A DNA stretch of 64,000 bases from Chitinophaga silvatica (GCF_003419895.1 NZ_QPMM01000013.1:124001-188000), one strand, 5' to 3'. Shown: positions 26,864-36,973, counted from the first letter of the stretch. Numbers and translations are program-made. The notes: generated from the sequence alone by a model not told the origin.

Positions 26864-29143
26864 TTATTTAATCAGGTCAAATCTGTCTGCATTCATCACT
26901 TTATTCCAGGCGGCTGCAAAATCTCTTACGAATTTTTCGCTGGCATCTGCACTACCGTAGACTTCTGCAATAGCTCTCAGTTCTGCATTGGAACCAAATA
27001 CAAGATCAGCGCGGGTACCCATCCATTTAGCCTGACCTGTTGCACGATCGCTACCTGCGTAAACTTCTTTTCTCTCGTCTACAGCTTTCCACGCGGTTCC
27101 CATATCCAGAAGATTTACAAAGAAATCGTTGGTCAGTTGACCCGGACGACTGGTAAATACTCCATAATTAGAGCCATCATGATTGGTGTTCAGTACTCTT
27201 AATCCACCTACTAATACTGTTAGCTCAGGAGCGGTAAGTGTAAGTAACTGAGCCCTGTCTATCAGTAATTCTTCTGTGGAAGCAGGAATACCAGATCTGC
27301 GATAGTTTCTGAAACCATCTGCAATTGGTTCGAGGAAGCTGAATGATTCCACATCTGTTTCTTCCTGAGAAGCATCCATACGGCCCGGAGTCACAGGAAT
27401 GGTGATAGAATGACCACCATCTTTCGCTGCTTTCTCAACACCGGCTGCACCAGCGATTACAATCAGATCGGCCAGCGAAACTTTGGTGCCATCATTTTTA
27501 GAGGCATTGAAGTCTTTCTGGATTCCTTCCAGCACATTCAGTACTTTCTGCAGCTGAGCAGGGTTATTTACTTTCCAGGATTTTTGTGGAGCCAGGCGAA
27601 TACGTGCACCGTTTGCGCCACCCCGTTTGTCGGAACCCCGGAAGGTTGATGCGGAAGCCCAGGCTGTTGATACGAGTTCGGATACACTGAGTCCTGATGC
27701 CAGTATTTTAGCTTTCAGTGCGGCAATATCTGCGTCTCCAATCAGTTTATGATCTACTGCAGGGATATGATCCTGCCAGAGAAGTACTTCTTCTGGTACA
27801 TCTGGTCCGAGATACCGGGCACGTGGACCCATATCGCGGTGTGTTAACTTAAACCATGCACGGGCAAAAGCGTCTGCAAATGCATCCGGGTTCTCCAGGA
27901 AATGACGTGATATTTTTTCATATTCTGGATCCAGTTTTAACGACAGATCCGTTGTCAACATGGTTGGTCTGTGTTTTTTGGATTTGTCGTAAGCATCCGG
28001 AATAATGTTTTCGGCTTTTTTGGCTACCCATTGGTTTGCGCCAGCCGGACTTTTAGTTAATTCCCAGTCGTATGCAAACAGGTTTTCGAAGAAGTTGTTG
28101 CTCCATTTAGTAGGAGTGGTAGTCCAGATAACTTCAAGTCCGCTGGTAATGGTATCGGCACCTTTACCGGAATTGTAATCATTTTTCCAGCCGAGGCCCT
28201 GCATTTCCAGGCCAGCAGCTTCAGGTTCTGCACCTACGTGAGTAGCAGGGGCTGCACCATGGGTTTTACCGAAGCTGTGACCGCCTGCAATAAGGGCTAC
28301 GGTTTCTTCATCGTTCATGGCCATACGACCGAAAGTATCACGAATATCTTTAGCGGCAGCAATAGGGTCTGGATTGCCATCCGGACCTTCAGGATTTACA
28401 TAGATCAATCCCATCTGAACTGCTGCCAGAGGTTTTTCCAGATTACGGCTATGGATGAAACCATTGGGATCATCATCGGATACCAGTACTGCATGATTTT
28501 CAACTACGCCATGAGAACCGTGAGCATAACGGATATCGCCACCTAACCAGGTAGTTTCAGATCCCCAGTATACAGATTCATCTGCTTCATATACATCTTC
28601 GCGTCCGCCGGCAAATCCGAAGGTTTTGAAGCCCATAGACTCCAGCGCTATATTTCCAGTAAGAATCAACAAATCAGCCCATGAAATATTGCGGCCGTAT
28701 TTCTGTTTGATAGGCCATAGCAGTCTGCGGGCTTTATCAAGACTTACGTTATCGGGCCAGCTATTGAGTGGCGCAAATCTTTGTTGTCCGGCTCCGGCGC
28801 CACCACGACCATCATGAATGCGGTATGTACCGGCGCTATGCCAGGCCATACGTATAAAGAGCGGGCCATAGTGTCCGAAATCGGCTGGCCACCAGTCCTG
28901 AGAATCGGTCATGAGGGCATGCAAATCCTTTTTTACGGCTTCCAGGTCGAGTTTTTTAAAGGCTTCAGCGTAGTTGAAATCTTTATCCATCGGATCAGAT
29001 AAAGAAGAGTTCTGGCGCAGAATACTCAACTTAAGATGGTTGGGCCACCAGTCTGTATTTCTGGTTCCGCTGCCTGCAACAATGCTTTTCATTGTACCAT
29101 TGTGGAATGGACATTTGCTGATGTCGTTAGATTCTTTTTCCAT
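26864..29143 (-). CDS. katG: Catalase-peroxidase
   Basis: Heme enzyme of 759 residues that destroys hydrogen peroxide. The ATG at 29143 begins MEKESNDISKCPFHNG, the normal KatG start; the frame stays open further upstream. The distal site is intact: RMAWHSAGTYRI, with the Trp-Tyr-Met crosslink partners Tyr in LIYVNPEGPDGNPDP and Met in GRMAMNDEETVALI. The proximal heme histidine lies in IAGGHSFGKTHGAAP. The second, duplicated peroxidase domain completes the usual two-domain length. A small stem-loop lies just upstream of the start; a regulator gene is not adjacent. Confidence 0.96.
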   Translation of the reverse strand: MEKESNDISKCPFHNGTMKSIVAGSGTRNTDWWPNHLKLSILRQNSSLSDPMDKDFNYAEAFKKLDLEAVKKDLHALMTDSQDWWPADFGHYGPLFIRMAWHSAGTYRIHDGRGGAGAGQQRFAPLNSWPDNVSLDKARRLLWPIKQKYGRNISWADLLILTGNIALESMGFKTFGFAGGREDVYEADESVYWGSETTWLGGDIRYAHGSHGVVENHAVLVSDDDPNGFIHSRNLEKPLAAVQMGLIYVNPEGPDGNPDPIAAAKDIRDTFGRMAMNDEETVALIAGGHSFGKTHGAAPATHVGAEPEAAGLEMQGLGWKNDYNSGKGADTITSGLEVIWTTTPTKWSNNFFENLFAYDWELTKSPAGANQWVAKKAENIIPDAYDKSKKHRPTMLTTDLSLKLDPEYEKISRHFLENPDAFADAFARAWFKLTHRDMGPRARYLGPDVPEEVLLWQDHIPAVDHKLIGDADIAALKAKILASGLSVSELVSTAWASASTFRGSDKRGGANGARIRLAPQKSWKVNNPAQLQKVLNVLEGIQKDFNASKNDGTKVSLADLIVIAGAAGVEKAAKDGGHSITIPVTPGRMDASQEETDVESFSFLEPIADGFRNYRRSGIPASTEELLIDRAQLLTLTAPELTVLVGGLRVLNTNHDGSNYGVFTSRPGQLTNDFFVNLLDMGTAWKAVDERKEVYAGSDRATGQAKWMGTRADLVFGSNAELRAIAEVYGSADASEKFVRDFAAAWNKVMNADRFDLIK

Positions 29144-29520
29144 TTTTATAGGTTTATGTATTAAAAGAATACTTGCCCGCACGGAGTGCAAGCAGGGCCA
29201 TAAAATTAGGATATTGGGGAAATAGTCAAAATTTATTAATTCTATATAAAAATAAATATTCTCTATACTTTGGTTCTGGACTGCATTCTTATCTAATTTA
29301 AATTAAATACCTCTACAATACTAAATTGAGCTTAAATTTTTTTAAAAGGAAGCTATGATAAGGGATTTGTCGATAAAAAATGCAGCACAATTATTAATTT
29401 AGAAACATTCGACTGTAGTGTTTGTTTAGTCTCCTGCTTTTGATTTTAGAAGACAATTTTTAGTTATTCTTATTTCCCGGAGTAAAATGGCTTACCAAAT
29501 GGTAGCAAGACTAATAACTT
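29144..29520. other. Divergent intergenic region, katG and lipoprotein
   Basis: This 377-base AT-rich region should hold the katG promoter and the promoter for the lipoprotein. A short hairpin (CTTGC at 29172-29176 with GCAAG at 29188-29192) lies close to the katG start. I see no RNA gene and no coding sequence, and no clear OxyR or PerR site. Confidence 0.5.
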
Positions 29521-30069
29521 ATGAAGCAACTTATTTATTTCATTTTCCTTTTATTGTTTAGTGTATTGATTAGCTGCAAAATCAAGCCTGATTCATCAAT
29601 GAATGATCTGGAATGCATTAATGGAAATGACGATAATATAGAAAGTACTAATAAACAGTTATCCGCAAAAAATTACAATTATCAACCTGCAAAAAAATTA
29701 GAGCTTAAAAAGAACTCCTTAATAGATTTACAATCTGCCCATCTACATTTGGGAGAAATATCCGACAGTGATGAAATGGCATCAGAGTATAAGAAATGGA
29801 ATTTATCCTCATCAGAAATTTTAACAATTTTGAGAAATGGAGAGGCGATTAACTCTCATGATTTTTCATATTTGTATTATGTTTTGCCCTGTGAAATGAG
29901 AGGATCAGCTATGATTGATAGTAGTATGTATTCATTCAAAATAAATGCTGGATCATATTTTATCCTTTCAAATGCTGATACATCGTATTATTTTGGATGT
30001 AGCAATATAAAATGTAAGAAATATTTTCTGATGACAGGAGGATCTCCTGTCAGAGATCTTGGGCAGTAA
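29521..30069 (+). CDS. Hypothetical lipoprotein
   Basis: Protein of 182 residues that I do not recognise. The first 19 residues form a lipoprotein signal with lipobox LISC (Cys19), so the mature protein should be anchored to a membrane. The rest is polar, rich in serine, asparagine and lysine, with a conserved-looking C-terminal part and cysteines at CEMRG, YFGCSNIKCKKYF. These could form disulfides or bind metal. It is more AT-rich than its neighbours, which could mean recent acquisition or simply relaxed composition. The gene is alone between katG and the AspT-type transporter. Confidence 0.7.
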   Translation: MKQLIYFIFLLLFSVLISCKIKPDSSMNDLECINGNDDNIESTNKQLSAKNYNYQPAKKLELKKNSLIDLQSAHLHLGEISDSDEMASEYKKWNLSSSEILTILRNGEAINSHDFSYLYYVLPCEMRGSAMIDSSMYSFKINAGSYFILSNADTSYYFGCSNIKCKKYFLMTGGSPVRDLGQ

Positions 30070-30165
30070 TTATTATCTATAAATAGCTGAAATTATCCAT
30101 TCCCATCAGCCCATCGAACTAATCGGCCAGCTTGTTTGTAGTATAAGGAACCTTAATCTTCGTTT

Positions 30166-31881
30166 ATGCTTCCCTGGCTACTGGAAACACTGCGCAAGTA
30201 CCCCGAAATAGCAATAATGCTTACTCTACTGTTAGGATTTGCCGTAGGAAAAATTCGTATTAAAGGCTTTACGCTAGGTACAGTAACCGGAGTATTACTG
30301 GTTGGTATTCTGATAGGTAGCTGGCATATCGATATTCCTAGTCAAACCAAATCTGTTTTCTTTCTTTTCTTCCTTTTCTGTACGGGATATGGAATTGGCC
30401 CCCAGTTTTTTGCCGGACTTAAAAAAGATGGCTTACCAATCGCATTATTTTCCTTTATAGTATGCTGCAGCAGTTTGCTCCTGTGCTGGGGAATTGCTTC
30501 ATTACTTCATTTCGAAACCGGCACTGCTGCCGGATTCATGTCGGGCTCCAATACCTGTTCTGCCATTATCGGGGTTGCATCTAATACGATAAATGAACTA
30601 AACATAAGCGATGACCAGAAAAATACGTTTATAAATCAGATTCCCGTTGCTTATGCGGTGACTTATATTTTCGGTACTGCCGGTACCAGTTGGTTCCTCT
30701 CCGTTATAGGCCCCTGGTTTATGTCGGGCAGCCGCCAGAAACTAATTGAGGAAACAAAAGAACTGGAAGCTAAAGTTAGCGGCCCTGCTGAAGAAGAAGA
30801 AGAAAATATTAAGAACGCCTACGACCATGTTGCATTCAGAGCCTACCTCGTAAACGCAGACCTTACTGGCAGCGAAGGAAAATCAATAGGCCAGATAGAA
30901 CAATTGTTTCAAGACAAAAAAAGAATACTCTATATACTGCGGGTCAGACGGGAAGGAAAGGTTACAGAAGCAAGCCAGGACTTTATCGTAAAACCAGGCG
31001 ATATCATTGCCATAGGTGGACAAAGAGCTGCTGCTATTGCCTCCGGATCTTTATTGGGGAAAGAAGTAGCCGATTCAGAACTGCTGAATTTTCCGGTGCA
31101 AACAGTTACTGTAATTATTTCCAACAGGGCTGCCTGGAACAGGTCTTTAAGAAACTTTCTGAAGCACCCCGAATTTCACGGAGTTAGTATGCGAAAATTA
31201 ACCAGGGCAGGGGTGGAAATACCGCTTAATGCCGGTACTATCTTGCGTAAAGGTGATATGATTGAATTAGTAGGCATTCAGGTAGAATTGGAAAAAGCGA
31301 TCAATGTCCTGGGCTTTAAGGAAAGGGGTGGTGTAGAAACAGATATAATTTACCTGGCTTTAGGTATTGTTTTAGGTACTTTATTTGGAAGTTTAAGCGT
31401 CCATGTAGGTAATGTGCCAGTAGAACTTAGTACGAGTGGGGGATCGCTGATTGCCGGTCTGTTTTTTGGCTGGTTACGTGGTGCCTATCCGCGTTTTGGA
31501 TATATTCCTCCAGCCTCCCAATGGGTACTTACTAAGTTAGGATTGCACATATTTATTGCAATTGTTGGATTAACTGCCAGCGAAGGTTTTCTGACTGGTC
31601 TGAAAACAGAAGGACTTACCCTGTTTCTTGCAGGTGTAGTGTTGAGCCTTTCGCCAATGGTATTGGCTCTTTTTCTTTCTAAATATGTATTTAAATTCCA
31701 TCCGGCAATTGGGCTGGGAGCTTGTGCAGGAGCGCACGACGAGTCGGCTCCCTTATTAGCAGTGCAAGATGCTATAAATAGTAAAGTGCCGGCATTAGGT
31801 TATACCGTAGCATATGCCGTTGCCAATATCACATTAACTACTTCAGGTGTTATTATCGTTTTGTTGATGCATCATGGTTAG
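30166..31881 (+). CDS. AspT/YidE-type transporter with RCK_C domains
   Basis: Inner membrane protein of 571 residues in the aspartate:alanine exchanger (AAE) family. Two hydrophobic halves (residues about 1-190 and 390-571) carry the paired motifs GFMSGSNTCSAIIGVASNT and GACAGAHDESAPLLAVQDA. Two TrkA C-terminal (RCK_C) domains lie between, at about 215-295 and 310-385. In AspT the protein exchanges aspartate for alanine with proton-motive gain; the YidE group is uncharacterised. No aspartate decarboxylase is adjacent, so the substrate is open. Confidence 0.88.
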   Translation: MLPWLLETLRKYPEIAIMLTLLLGFAVGKIRIKGFTLGTVTGVLLVGILIGSWHIDIPSQTKSVFFLFFLFCTGYGIGPQFFAGLKKDGLPIALFSFIVCCSSLLLCWGIASLLHFETGTAAGFMSGSNTCSAIIGVASNTINELNISDDQKNTFINQIPVAYAVTYIFGTAGTSWFLSVIGPWFMSGSRQKLIEETKELEAKVSGPAEEEEENIKNAYDHVAFRAYLVNADLTGSEGKSIGQIEQLFQDKKRILYILRVRREGKVTEASQDFIVKPGDIIAIGGQRAAAIASGSLLGKEVADSELLNFPVQTVTVIISNRAAWNRSLRNFLKHPEFHGVSMRKLTRAGVEIPLNAGTILRKGDMIELVGIQVELEKAINVLGFKERGGVETDIIYLALGIVLGTLFGSLSVHVGNVPVELSTSGGSLIAGLFFGWLRGAYPRFGYIPPASQWVLTKLGLHIFIAIVGLTASEGFLTGLKTEGLTLFLAGVVLSLSPMVLALFLSKYVFKFHPAIGLGACAGAHDESAPLLAVQDAINSKVPALGYTVAYAVANITLTTSGVIIVLLMHHG

Positions 31882-31975
31882 TATTCCACTCATTATTTTT
31901 ATTCCTTTAAAAACTAATACAGTGGCTTGTTTTTCGTTTGATGAATAAATTTATTTTAACTTTTTTAACATTTAT

Positions 31976-32007
31976 TTTGTTTTTGTTTAGGAAAGCATAT
32001 AGCTTTG
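31976..32007 (+). promoter_or_regulatory. Promoter of the SusC/SusD transcript
   Basis: The -33 element TTTG (31976-31979), a 20-base spacer and the -7 element TAGCTTTG (32000-32007) match the Bacteroidota consensus. Transcription would start near 32014, leaving a leader of about 300 bases before the SusC start at 32315. Confidence 0.7.
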
Positions 32008-32066
32008 CGACCCATTAGTCTATAGGATTAATAGAGTAGATAAAAACGGAACAATAATAATAGCTT

Positions 32067-32123
32067 ATGGAAAAAATGACCCAACCATTTTCAATGATTA
32101 ACAGTTGTTGTTGCTGCGTATAA
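32067..32123 (+). CDS. Candidate regulatory leader peptide with four consecutive cysteines
   Basis: A short frame encodes the 18-residue peptide MEKMTQPFSMINSCCCCV. It begins 59 bases after the predicted -7 element and ends 191 bases before the SusC start, inside the untranslated leader. Four cysteine codons in a row, just before the stop, resemble the runs of one amino acid in attenuator leader peptides, where scarce charged tRNA stalls the ribosome. Cysteine-run leader peptides are known in actinobacteria upstream of sulfur genes. Here the target would be a SusC/SusD locus. Two further in-frame ATGs (codons 4 and 10) could also start it. Confidence 0.5.
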   Translation: MEKMTQPFSMINSCCCCV

Positions 32124-32172
32124 CAGCCACAGTTTATTGACCGTAGTATAGTTAGCTGTACCTGGCTGACTA
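32111..32172 (+). promoter_or_regulatory. Mutually exclusive stems after the cysteine codons
   Basis: Three alternative pairings overlap: GCTG (32113-32116, in the Cys codons) with CAGC (32124-32127); CAGCCA (32124-32129) with TGGCTG (32163-32168); and TAGTTAGC (32149-32156) with GCTGACTA (32165-32172, one G-U). A ribosome stalled on the Cys codons would free one pairing and block another. No T run follows, so the output may not be classical termination. Confidence 0.4.
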
Positions 32173-32314
32173 TTGTGTAGTTGCTGTTTCCTGAACTCCA
32201 TCTGTAACCGGTTTCAATTCAAATGGGAGTAAAAGCAATATGGGCTTGTTTAAAACAGGCTTGGATTCGTATACCCTAAAAAATGCATTTCGATATCACA
32301 TTCAACAAACAATT

Positions 32315-35300
32315 ATGTTACAACGACTAATCATCTTGTTTTGGCTATTCGGCCCACTGGCTGTATTGGCCCAATCACGCACGGTGACAGGAACCATCTA
32401 TTCTGCCAAAGATCAATCCCCTCTTCCTGGCGCTACTGTAGTAGTAAAAGGTACCACAAACGGAACTGTTAGTGGTCCTGATGGTGCTTTTAAATTAGCA
32501 ATCAACGACCCTGCTGCCACCACTTTAGTAATAAGCTTTATTGGCATGGTGCCGCAGGAAGTACCTATCAGTACTGTACCTTTAAATATCTCTTTACAAT
32601 CTACAGGAAAAGATATTGACGAAGTAGTGGTGATTGCATATGGTACTGCAAAGAAAAGTACCATCACCGGTTCTGTAGCCCAGATCAAGGGCGATGAACT
32701 GGTGAACCGCCAGGTTTCAAGCGTCTCTAAAGCCCTGCAGGGCCTGGCCGCCGGCGTACAAAGTACTTCGGTAAGCGGACAACCCGGTACTGATGCCACT
32801 ATCCGTATCCGTGGTATTGGTTCTATCAATGCTTCTTCAGATCCGTTATATGTGGTAGACGGGGTGCCTTATGGTGGTAGCCTGAATGCCATCAGTCCTT
32901 CCGATATCGAATCTATCAGTGTACTGAAAGATGCTGCTTCCAGTGCATTATATGGTTCCAGAGGTGCAAATGGTGTGATCATCATCACCACCAAAAGAGG
33001 AAAGAAAATTGGTAATGTTATAGACGTTCGCGTTAGCCAGGGCTTCTCTAAAAGAGCTGTAAAAGACTACGATAGAGTAAATACTGATCAGTACTTCGAA
33101 CTATACTGGGAAGCGATTCGTAATGCAGGTTTAACCAATGGCCTTTCTCCTGCAACCGCTGCATCACAGGCCAGCAGCAGCCTTGTAAGACGTCTTGGAA
33201 TTAACCCTTACGGCAGCGCATTTCCACAACCAGTAGGTACTGATGGTAAATTGGTTTCTGGCGCCAAAACATTGTGGGATAATAATTGGGACGATGCAAT
33301 GCAACGTACGGGCCATCGTACGGAAGCCAATTTAAATGTTAGTGGTGCAAGCGATAAGTCAAGATATTTCATCTCTGGTGGTTACCTGAATGATCAGGGT
33401 ATTTACCTCGCTTCTGGTTTTAAACGCTATAATATGCGTAGTAATATCGACCTGGATGCTAAACGCTGGCTGAAAATCGGAATGGGCCTCAGTGGAGCAC
33501 ATAGCGAACAGGAAGCCCCTCCGTCTGAAGATAGCCGTAGCGATAACTATGTTAACTACGGTCGCCTGATGTCGAGCTTCTATCCGATTTATCAGCGGAA
33601 TCCAGACGGTAGCTACGTTCTTGATATCAACGGTAATAAAGTCTTTGATTTCGGTAGCTATCGCCCTAGCTCTCAAAACCCAAATACAAACCTAGTCGCA
33701 ACTTCTGCAATTGATAAACATAACGTATCGCGGGATGATGTATCTGCCAGAGTATATGGTGATGCAACTATCTGGAAAGGACTGAAGTTTAAATCGAGCT
33801 ACAATGCCGATTATACTTACCGCCAGACCCTCGATTATACCAACCCTACATTGGGCTTCGATGCTGAAGTGGGCGGTACAATTGAAAGACAGCATATCAG
33901 AACTTTTAGCTGGACTTTCAACAATATCTTTACTTACGAAGAAACATTCAATAATAAGCATCATATCAATTTACTGGCCGGACAGGAAGCATATAAATTC
34001 AAAAATACATTTACTGATGGAGAGAAATCCGGCTTCTCATTAATGGGCCTGGATCAATTTTCTGATGCTTCCCTGATCAAAGATTTACAAGGTTATACAG
34101 ATACCTATTCACTTTCCAGCTACCTGGGTAGAGCGGAGTACGATTATGAAGGCAAATACTTTGCATCTGCTTCCTTACGTCGCGACGGATCTTCCCGCTT
34201 TGCGCCAGATCACCGCTGGGGTACTTTCTGGTCGCTTGGTGCTTCCTGGAAACTCACACAGGAAAACTGGCTGAAAAACAGCGATTGGCTCAATTTATTG
34301 ACCCTCCGTGCCAGTTATGGTGCCCAGGGTAACGATAATCTTGGTGTGAATGCCTATTACAATTATTATCCATTGCTGAACGTAAACAGCAACCTGGGAG
34401 AAGGTGGAACTTACAGACGTTACCTCTACAATCCTAACCTGAAATGGGAAACAAACCTCAACCTTAATGTGGGTGTTGACTGGGGAATGTTTGAAAACCG
34501 TTTTGGTGGTACAGTAGAGTTCTTTGTACGCAAATCTAAAGACCTGCTCTACAGTAAGCCATTAGCTCCTTCCATCGGTTATGCATCCATCGATCAGAAC
34601 ATTGGTGCCCTAAGAAATACAGGTGTTGACGTTACCTTACATGGTGTACCGGTACGTAATTCCAATTTCAGTTGGGTGATTGATCTGAATATGACTCATT
34701 ATGTTAATAAGATTACTGAACTGCCACAGAAGGAAATTATCAGCGGAACCAAGAAACTGGAAGTAGGTAAATCTATTTATGATTTCTGGCTTCGTCAATG
34801 GGCGGGTATTAATCCGGATAATGGATTGCCTTTATGGTATATTACCAATCCAGACGGCAGCAGAGGTACTACAAGCACCTATAGTTCTGCTACGCAATAT
34901 TATAGCGGATCTTCATTGCCAGATCTCTATGGTGGTATTACCAATACCTTTAACTACAAGAATTTTTCATTGTCTTTCCTCCTTGTATATAGTCTGGGCG
35001 GCAAAGTCCTGGATCAGGATATGTTATTCCTGATGGGTACCGGTACTTCCGCTGGTCGCCCTTTCTCCACAGAAATGCTGGATCGTTGGACACCGGAAAA
35101 CAAAAATGCAAATGTGCCTAAAATGACTACTATTCAAACCAACTGGACATCAGTATCCGATCGTTTTCTCTACGATGCTACTTATGCCCGTCTTAAAAGT
35201 TTGAATCTTACCTACAATCTTCCAAAAACATTGATGGAAAGAGCACATTTAAATAATATTCAGGTATACCTGCAAGGTGAAAACCTCTTTACATTCTATG

Positions 35301-35401
35301 CCCACAAGGGTATGGACCCTGAACAAACAGTTGGAGGAACAACCTATTACCGCTATCCGGCTGTGAAATCAATTTCTGCTGGTATTAATCTGAGCTTCTA
35401 A
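32315..35401 (+). CDS. SusC/RagA family TonB-dependent outer membrane transporter
   Basis: Outer membrane transporter of 1028 residues. The ATG at 32315 gives the signal peptide MLQRLIILFWLFGPLAVLAQ; the frame is open upstream but lacks a signal there. After it come a carboxypeptidase-D-like regulatory domain (residues about 22-105), the SusC plug (EVVVIAYGTAKK, IRIRGIGSINASSDPLYVVD, LKDAASSALYGSRGANGVII) and a 22-strand-type barrel ending ISAGINLSF. No STN domain is present, so it is not wired to a FecR-type sigma system. With the SusD lipoprotein 11 bases downstream it imports oligosaccharides using TonB energy. Confidence 0.96.
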   Translation: MLQRLIILFWLFGPLAVLAQSRTVTGTIYSAKDQSPLPGATVVVKGTTNGTVSGPDGAFKLAINDPAATTLVISFIGMVPQEVPISTVPLNISLQSTGKDIDEVVVIAYGTAKKSTITGSVAQIKGDELVNRQVSSVSKALQGLAAGVQSTSVSGQPGTDATIRIRGIGSINASSDPLYVVDGVPYGGSLNAISPSDIESISVLKDAASSALYGSRGANGVIIITTKRGKKIGNVIDVRVSQGFSKRAVKDYDRVNTDQYFELYWEAIRNAGLTNGLSPATAASQASSSLVRRLGINPYGSAFPQPVGTDGKLVSGAKTLWDNNWDDAMQRTGHRTEANLNVSGASDKSRYFISGGYLNDQGIYLASGFKRYNMRSNIDLDAKRWLKIGMGLSGAHSEQEAPPSEDSRSDNYVNYGRLMSSFYPIYQRNPDGSYVLDINGNKVFDFGSYRPSSQNPNTNLVATSAIDKHNVSRDDVSARVYGDATIWKGLKFKSSYNADYTYRQTLDYTNPTLGFDAEVGGTIERQHIRTFSWTFNNIFTYEETFNNKHHINLLAGQEAYKFKNTFTDGEKSGFSLMGLDQFSDASLIKDLQGYTDTYSLSSYLGRAEYDYEGKYFASASLRRDGSSRFAPDHRWGTFWSLGASWKLTQENWLKNSDWLNLLTLRASYGAQGNDNLGVNAYYNYYPLLNVNSNLGEGGTYRRYLYNPNLKWETNLNLNVGVDWGMFENRFGGTVEFFVRKSKDLLYSKPLAPSIGYASIDQNIGALRNTGVDVTLHGVPVRNSNFSWVIDLNMTHYVNKITELPQKEIISGTKKLEVGKSIYDFWLRQWAGINPDNGLPLWYITNPDGSRGTTSTYSSATQYYSGSSLPDLYGGITNTFNYKNFSLSFLLVYSLGGKVLDQDMLFLMGTGTSAGRPFSTEMLDRWTPENKNANVPKMTTIQTNWTSVSDRFLYDATYARLKSLNLTYNLPKTLMERAHLNNIQVYLQGENLFTFYAHKGMDPEQTVGGTTYYRYPAVKSISAGINLSF

Positions 35402-35412
35402 AAATTACAAAC

Positions 35413-36903
35413 ATGAAAAATCACTTTTTTCTGGCAATAATAGTAGTGGTAGCACTGGTAGCCTGCAACAAGAGCTTCCTGGATACCAAACCTACGAATG
35501 CAATTCCCGACGATCAGGTTTTTAATTCTGCCGATAATATTGAAACCGTAATTAACGGTACCTGGTCCTATATGTTTGAGGAGTTCTTTACCTATGCAGT
35601 GCCTGGCTACAAGTCTATAGACCTGACCAGCGACGCAATGGGTAGCGATATAGCTGTTACCCAGTCATACGGTTTAAGAGATGCCTACGCATTTACAGAA
35701 ATGGTGGATAATACCAAAAATCGTGTTAACGCTTTCTGGACTATTCTCTATAAAGTAATTGATAACTGTAATAATATTATAGCTAAGGTAGATAATGCTA
35801 CTGGTGATGCCGGCAAAAAGCAACGTCTGAAAGGCCAGGCATACGCGCTTAGAGCTAATTGCTACCTGAGGCTCGCTTCTCTTTATCAGTTTAATCAAAC
35901 TGGCTCCGAAAAGGCAGTTCCTATTTACACAGAACCTTCTGGTCCTGCTTCTGAAGGTAAACCAAGAGCTACTGTTGCCGAGGTATATGCCCAGGTAATT
36001 GCAGATCTGAAATTAGCTATTCCTCTGTTACAGAATTATCAGAGAAATCCAACTCAGAAGTGGAAGATAGATGCAAATGTAGCAAATGGATTATTGGCCA
36101 GAGCCTACTTATATAACCGCCAGTGGTCCGATGCCATTACAGCGGCTGTAGCGGCTCGCCAGGGGTATACCCTGATGTCGGGCGATGATTACAACAAAGG
36201 ATTCAATGATTTGAATAATGTTGAATGGATTTGGGGGCATGGACAAACGCCAAATCAAAGTAACGCCAGCTACAATTTTCACTACCTGGATGTTTCTTCT
36301 CCTGCATCGTATTACCAAAGTTTTATGGCTGATCCGTTTTTCAAAAACTTCTTTGATAGCAGTGATGTGCGCTTTAAACTGTTCGATTGGGATACTTTAC
36401 CAGACCAGGAAGGATATCTGCGATATAAGAAGTTCAGATTCCGCGATCCTAGTGCTTTAATCGGAGATCTTGTACTGATGCGTGCCGCTGAAATGTATCT
36501 GATAGAAGCAGAAGCATATGCACAGTTAGGAAATCCTGGTAAAAGTGCCGCCGCACTAAATGCATTACGTGATGCAAGAAGTGCTACACATTATCAGGGT
36601 GCCGGTTCCTTGATGGATACCATCCTGATAGAACGTCGTAAAGAATTATGGGGAGAAGGTTTCGCTATTTCGGATATCATTCGTACGGGCGGTACCGTAG
36701 TCAGAAAACCATTCCTTGCATATAACGGAGAAGATAGTATTATCAGCGTACCCAGGGGAAATGGTACTTTTGTAGAAGTAGCTGCCCAGGGGCATCTGAC
36801 GCTCAGACAACCAGATGGAAATCCTTTTACGCCTTATAGTAAATATTATCTGTTTGCAATTCCGATATCAGAAGTTCAGAATAATCCTAACCTAAACAAA
36901 TAA
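35413..36903 (+). CDS. SusD/RagB family nutrient-binding lipoprotein
   Basis: Surface lipoprotein of 496 residues that caps the SusC barrel and binds the glycan. The lipobox is LVAC (Cys18). The SusD fold is shown by the N-terminal helix SFLDTKPTNAIPDDQVFNSA, the TPR-like region (AYALRANCYLRLASLYQF, NGLLARAYLYNRQWSDAI) and the C-terminal RAAEMYLIEAEAYAQLGNP with ALNALRDAR and IIRTGG. It follows SusC in the same transcript and is followed at once by a terminator, so the enzyme gene at 38 kb is transcribed separately. Confidence 0.95.
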   Translation: MKNHFFLAIIVVVALVACNKSFLDTKPTNAIPDDQVFNSADNIETVINGTWSYMFEEFFTYAVPGYKSIDLTSDAMGSDIAVTQSYGLRDAYAFTEMVDNTKNRVNAFWTILYKVIDNCNNIIAKVDNATGDAGKKQRLKGQAYALRANCYLRLASLYQFNQTGSEKAVPIYTEPSGPASEGKPRATVAEVYAQVIADLKLAIPLLQNYQRNPTQKWKIDANVANGLLARAYLYNRQWSDAITAAVAARQGYTLMSGDDYNKGFNDLNNVEWIWGHGQTPNQSNASYNFHYLDVSSPASYYQSFMADPFFKNFFDSSDVRFKLFDWDTLPDQEGYLRYKKFRFRDPSALIGDLVLMRAAEMYLIEAEAYAQLGNPGKSAAALNALRDARSATHYQGAGSLMDTILIERRKELWGEGFAISDIIRTGGTVVRKPFLAYNGEDSIISVPRGNGTFVEVAAQGHLTLRQPDGNPFTPYSKYYLFAIPISEVQNNPNLNK

Positions 36904-36910
36904 GCATGGA

Positions 36911-36947
36911 AAGGGTGGCGCTAATGTGCCACCCTTCTTATTTTTTG
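36911..36947 (+). terminator. Terminator of the SusC/SusD transcript
   Basis: Stem AAGGGTGGC (36911-36919) pairs with GCCACCCTT (36928-36936) around an 8-base loop, followed by CTTATTTTTTG. It begins eight bases after the SusD stop. Confidence 0.9.
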
Positions 36948-36973
36948 ATGTTTATTTCAGTTGTATCTGACGG

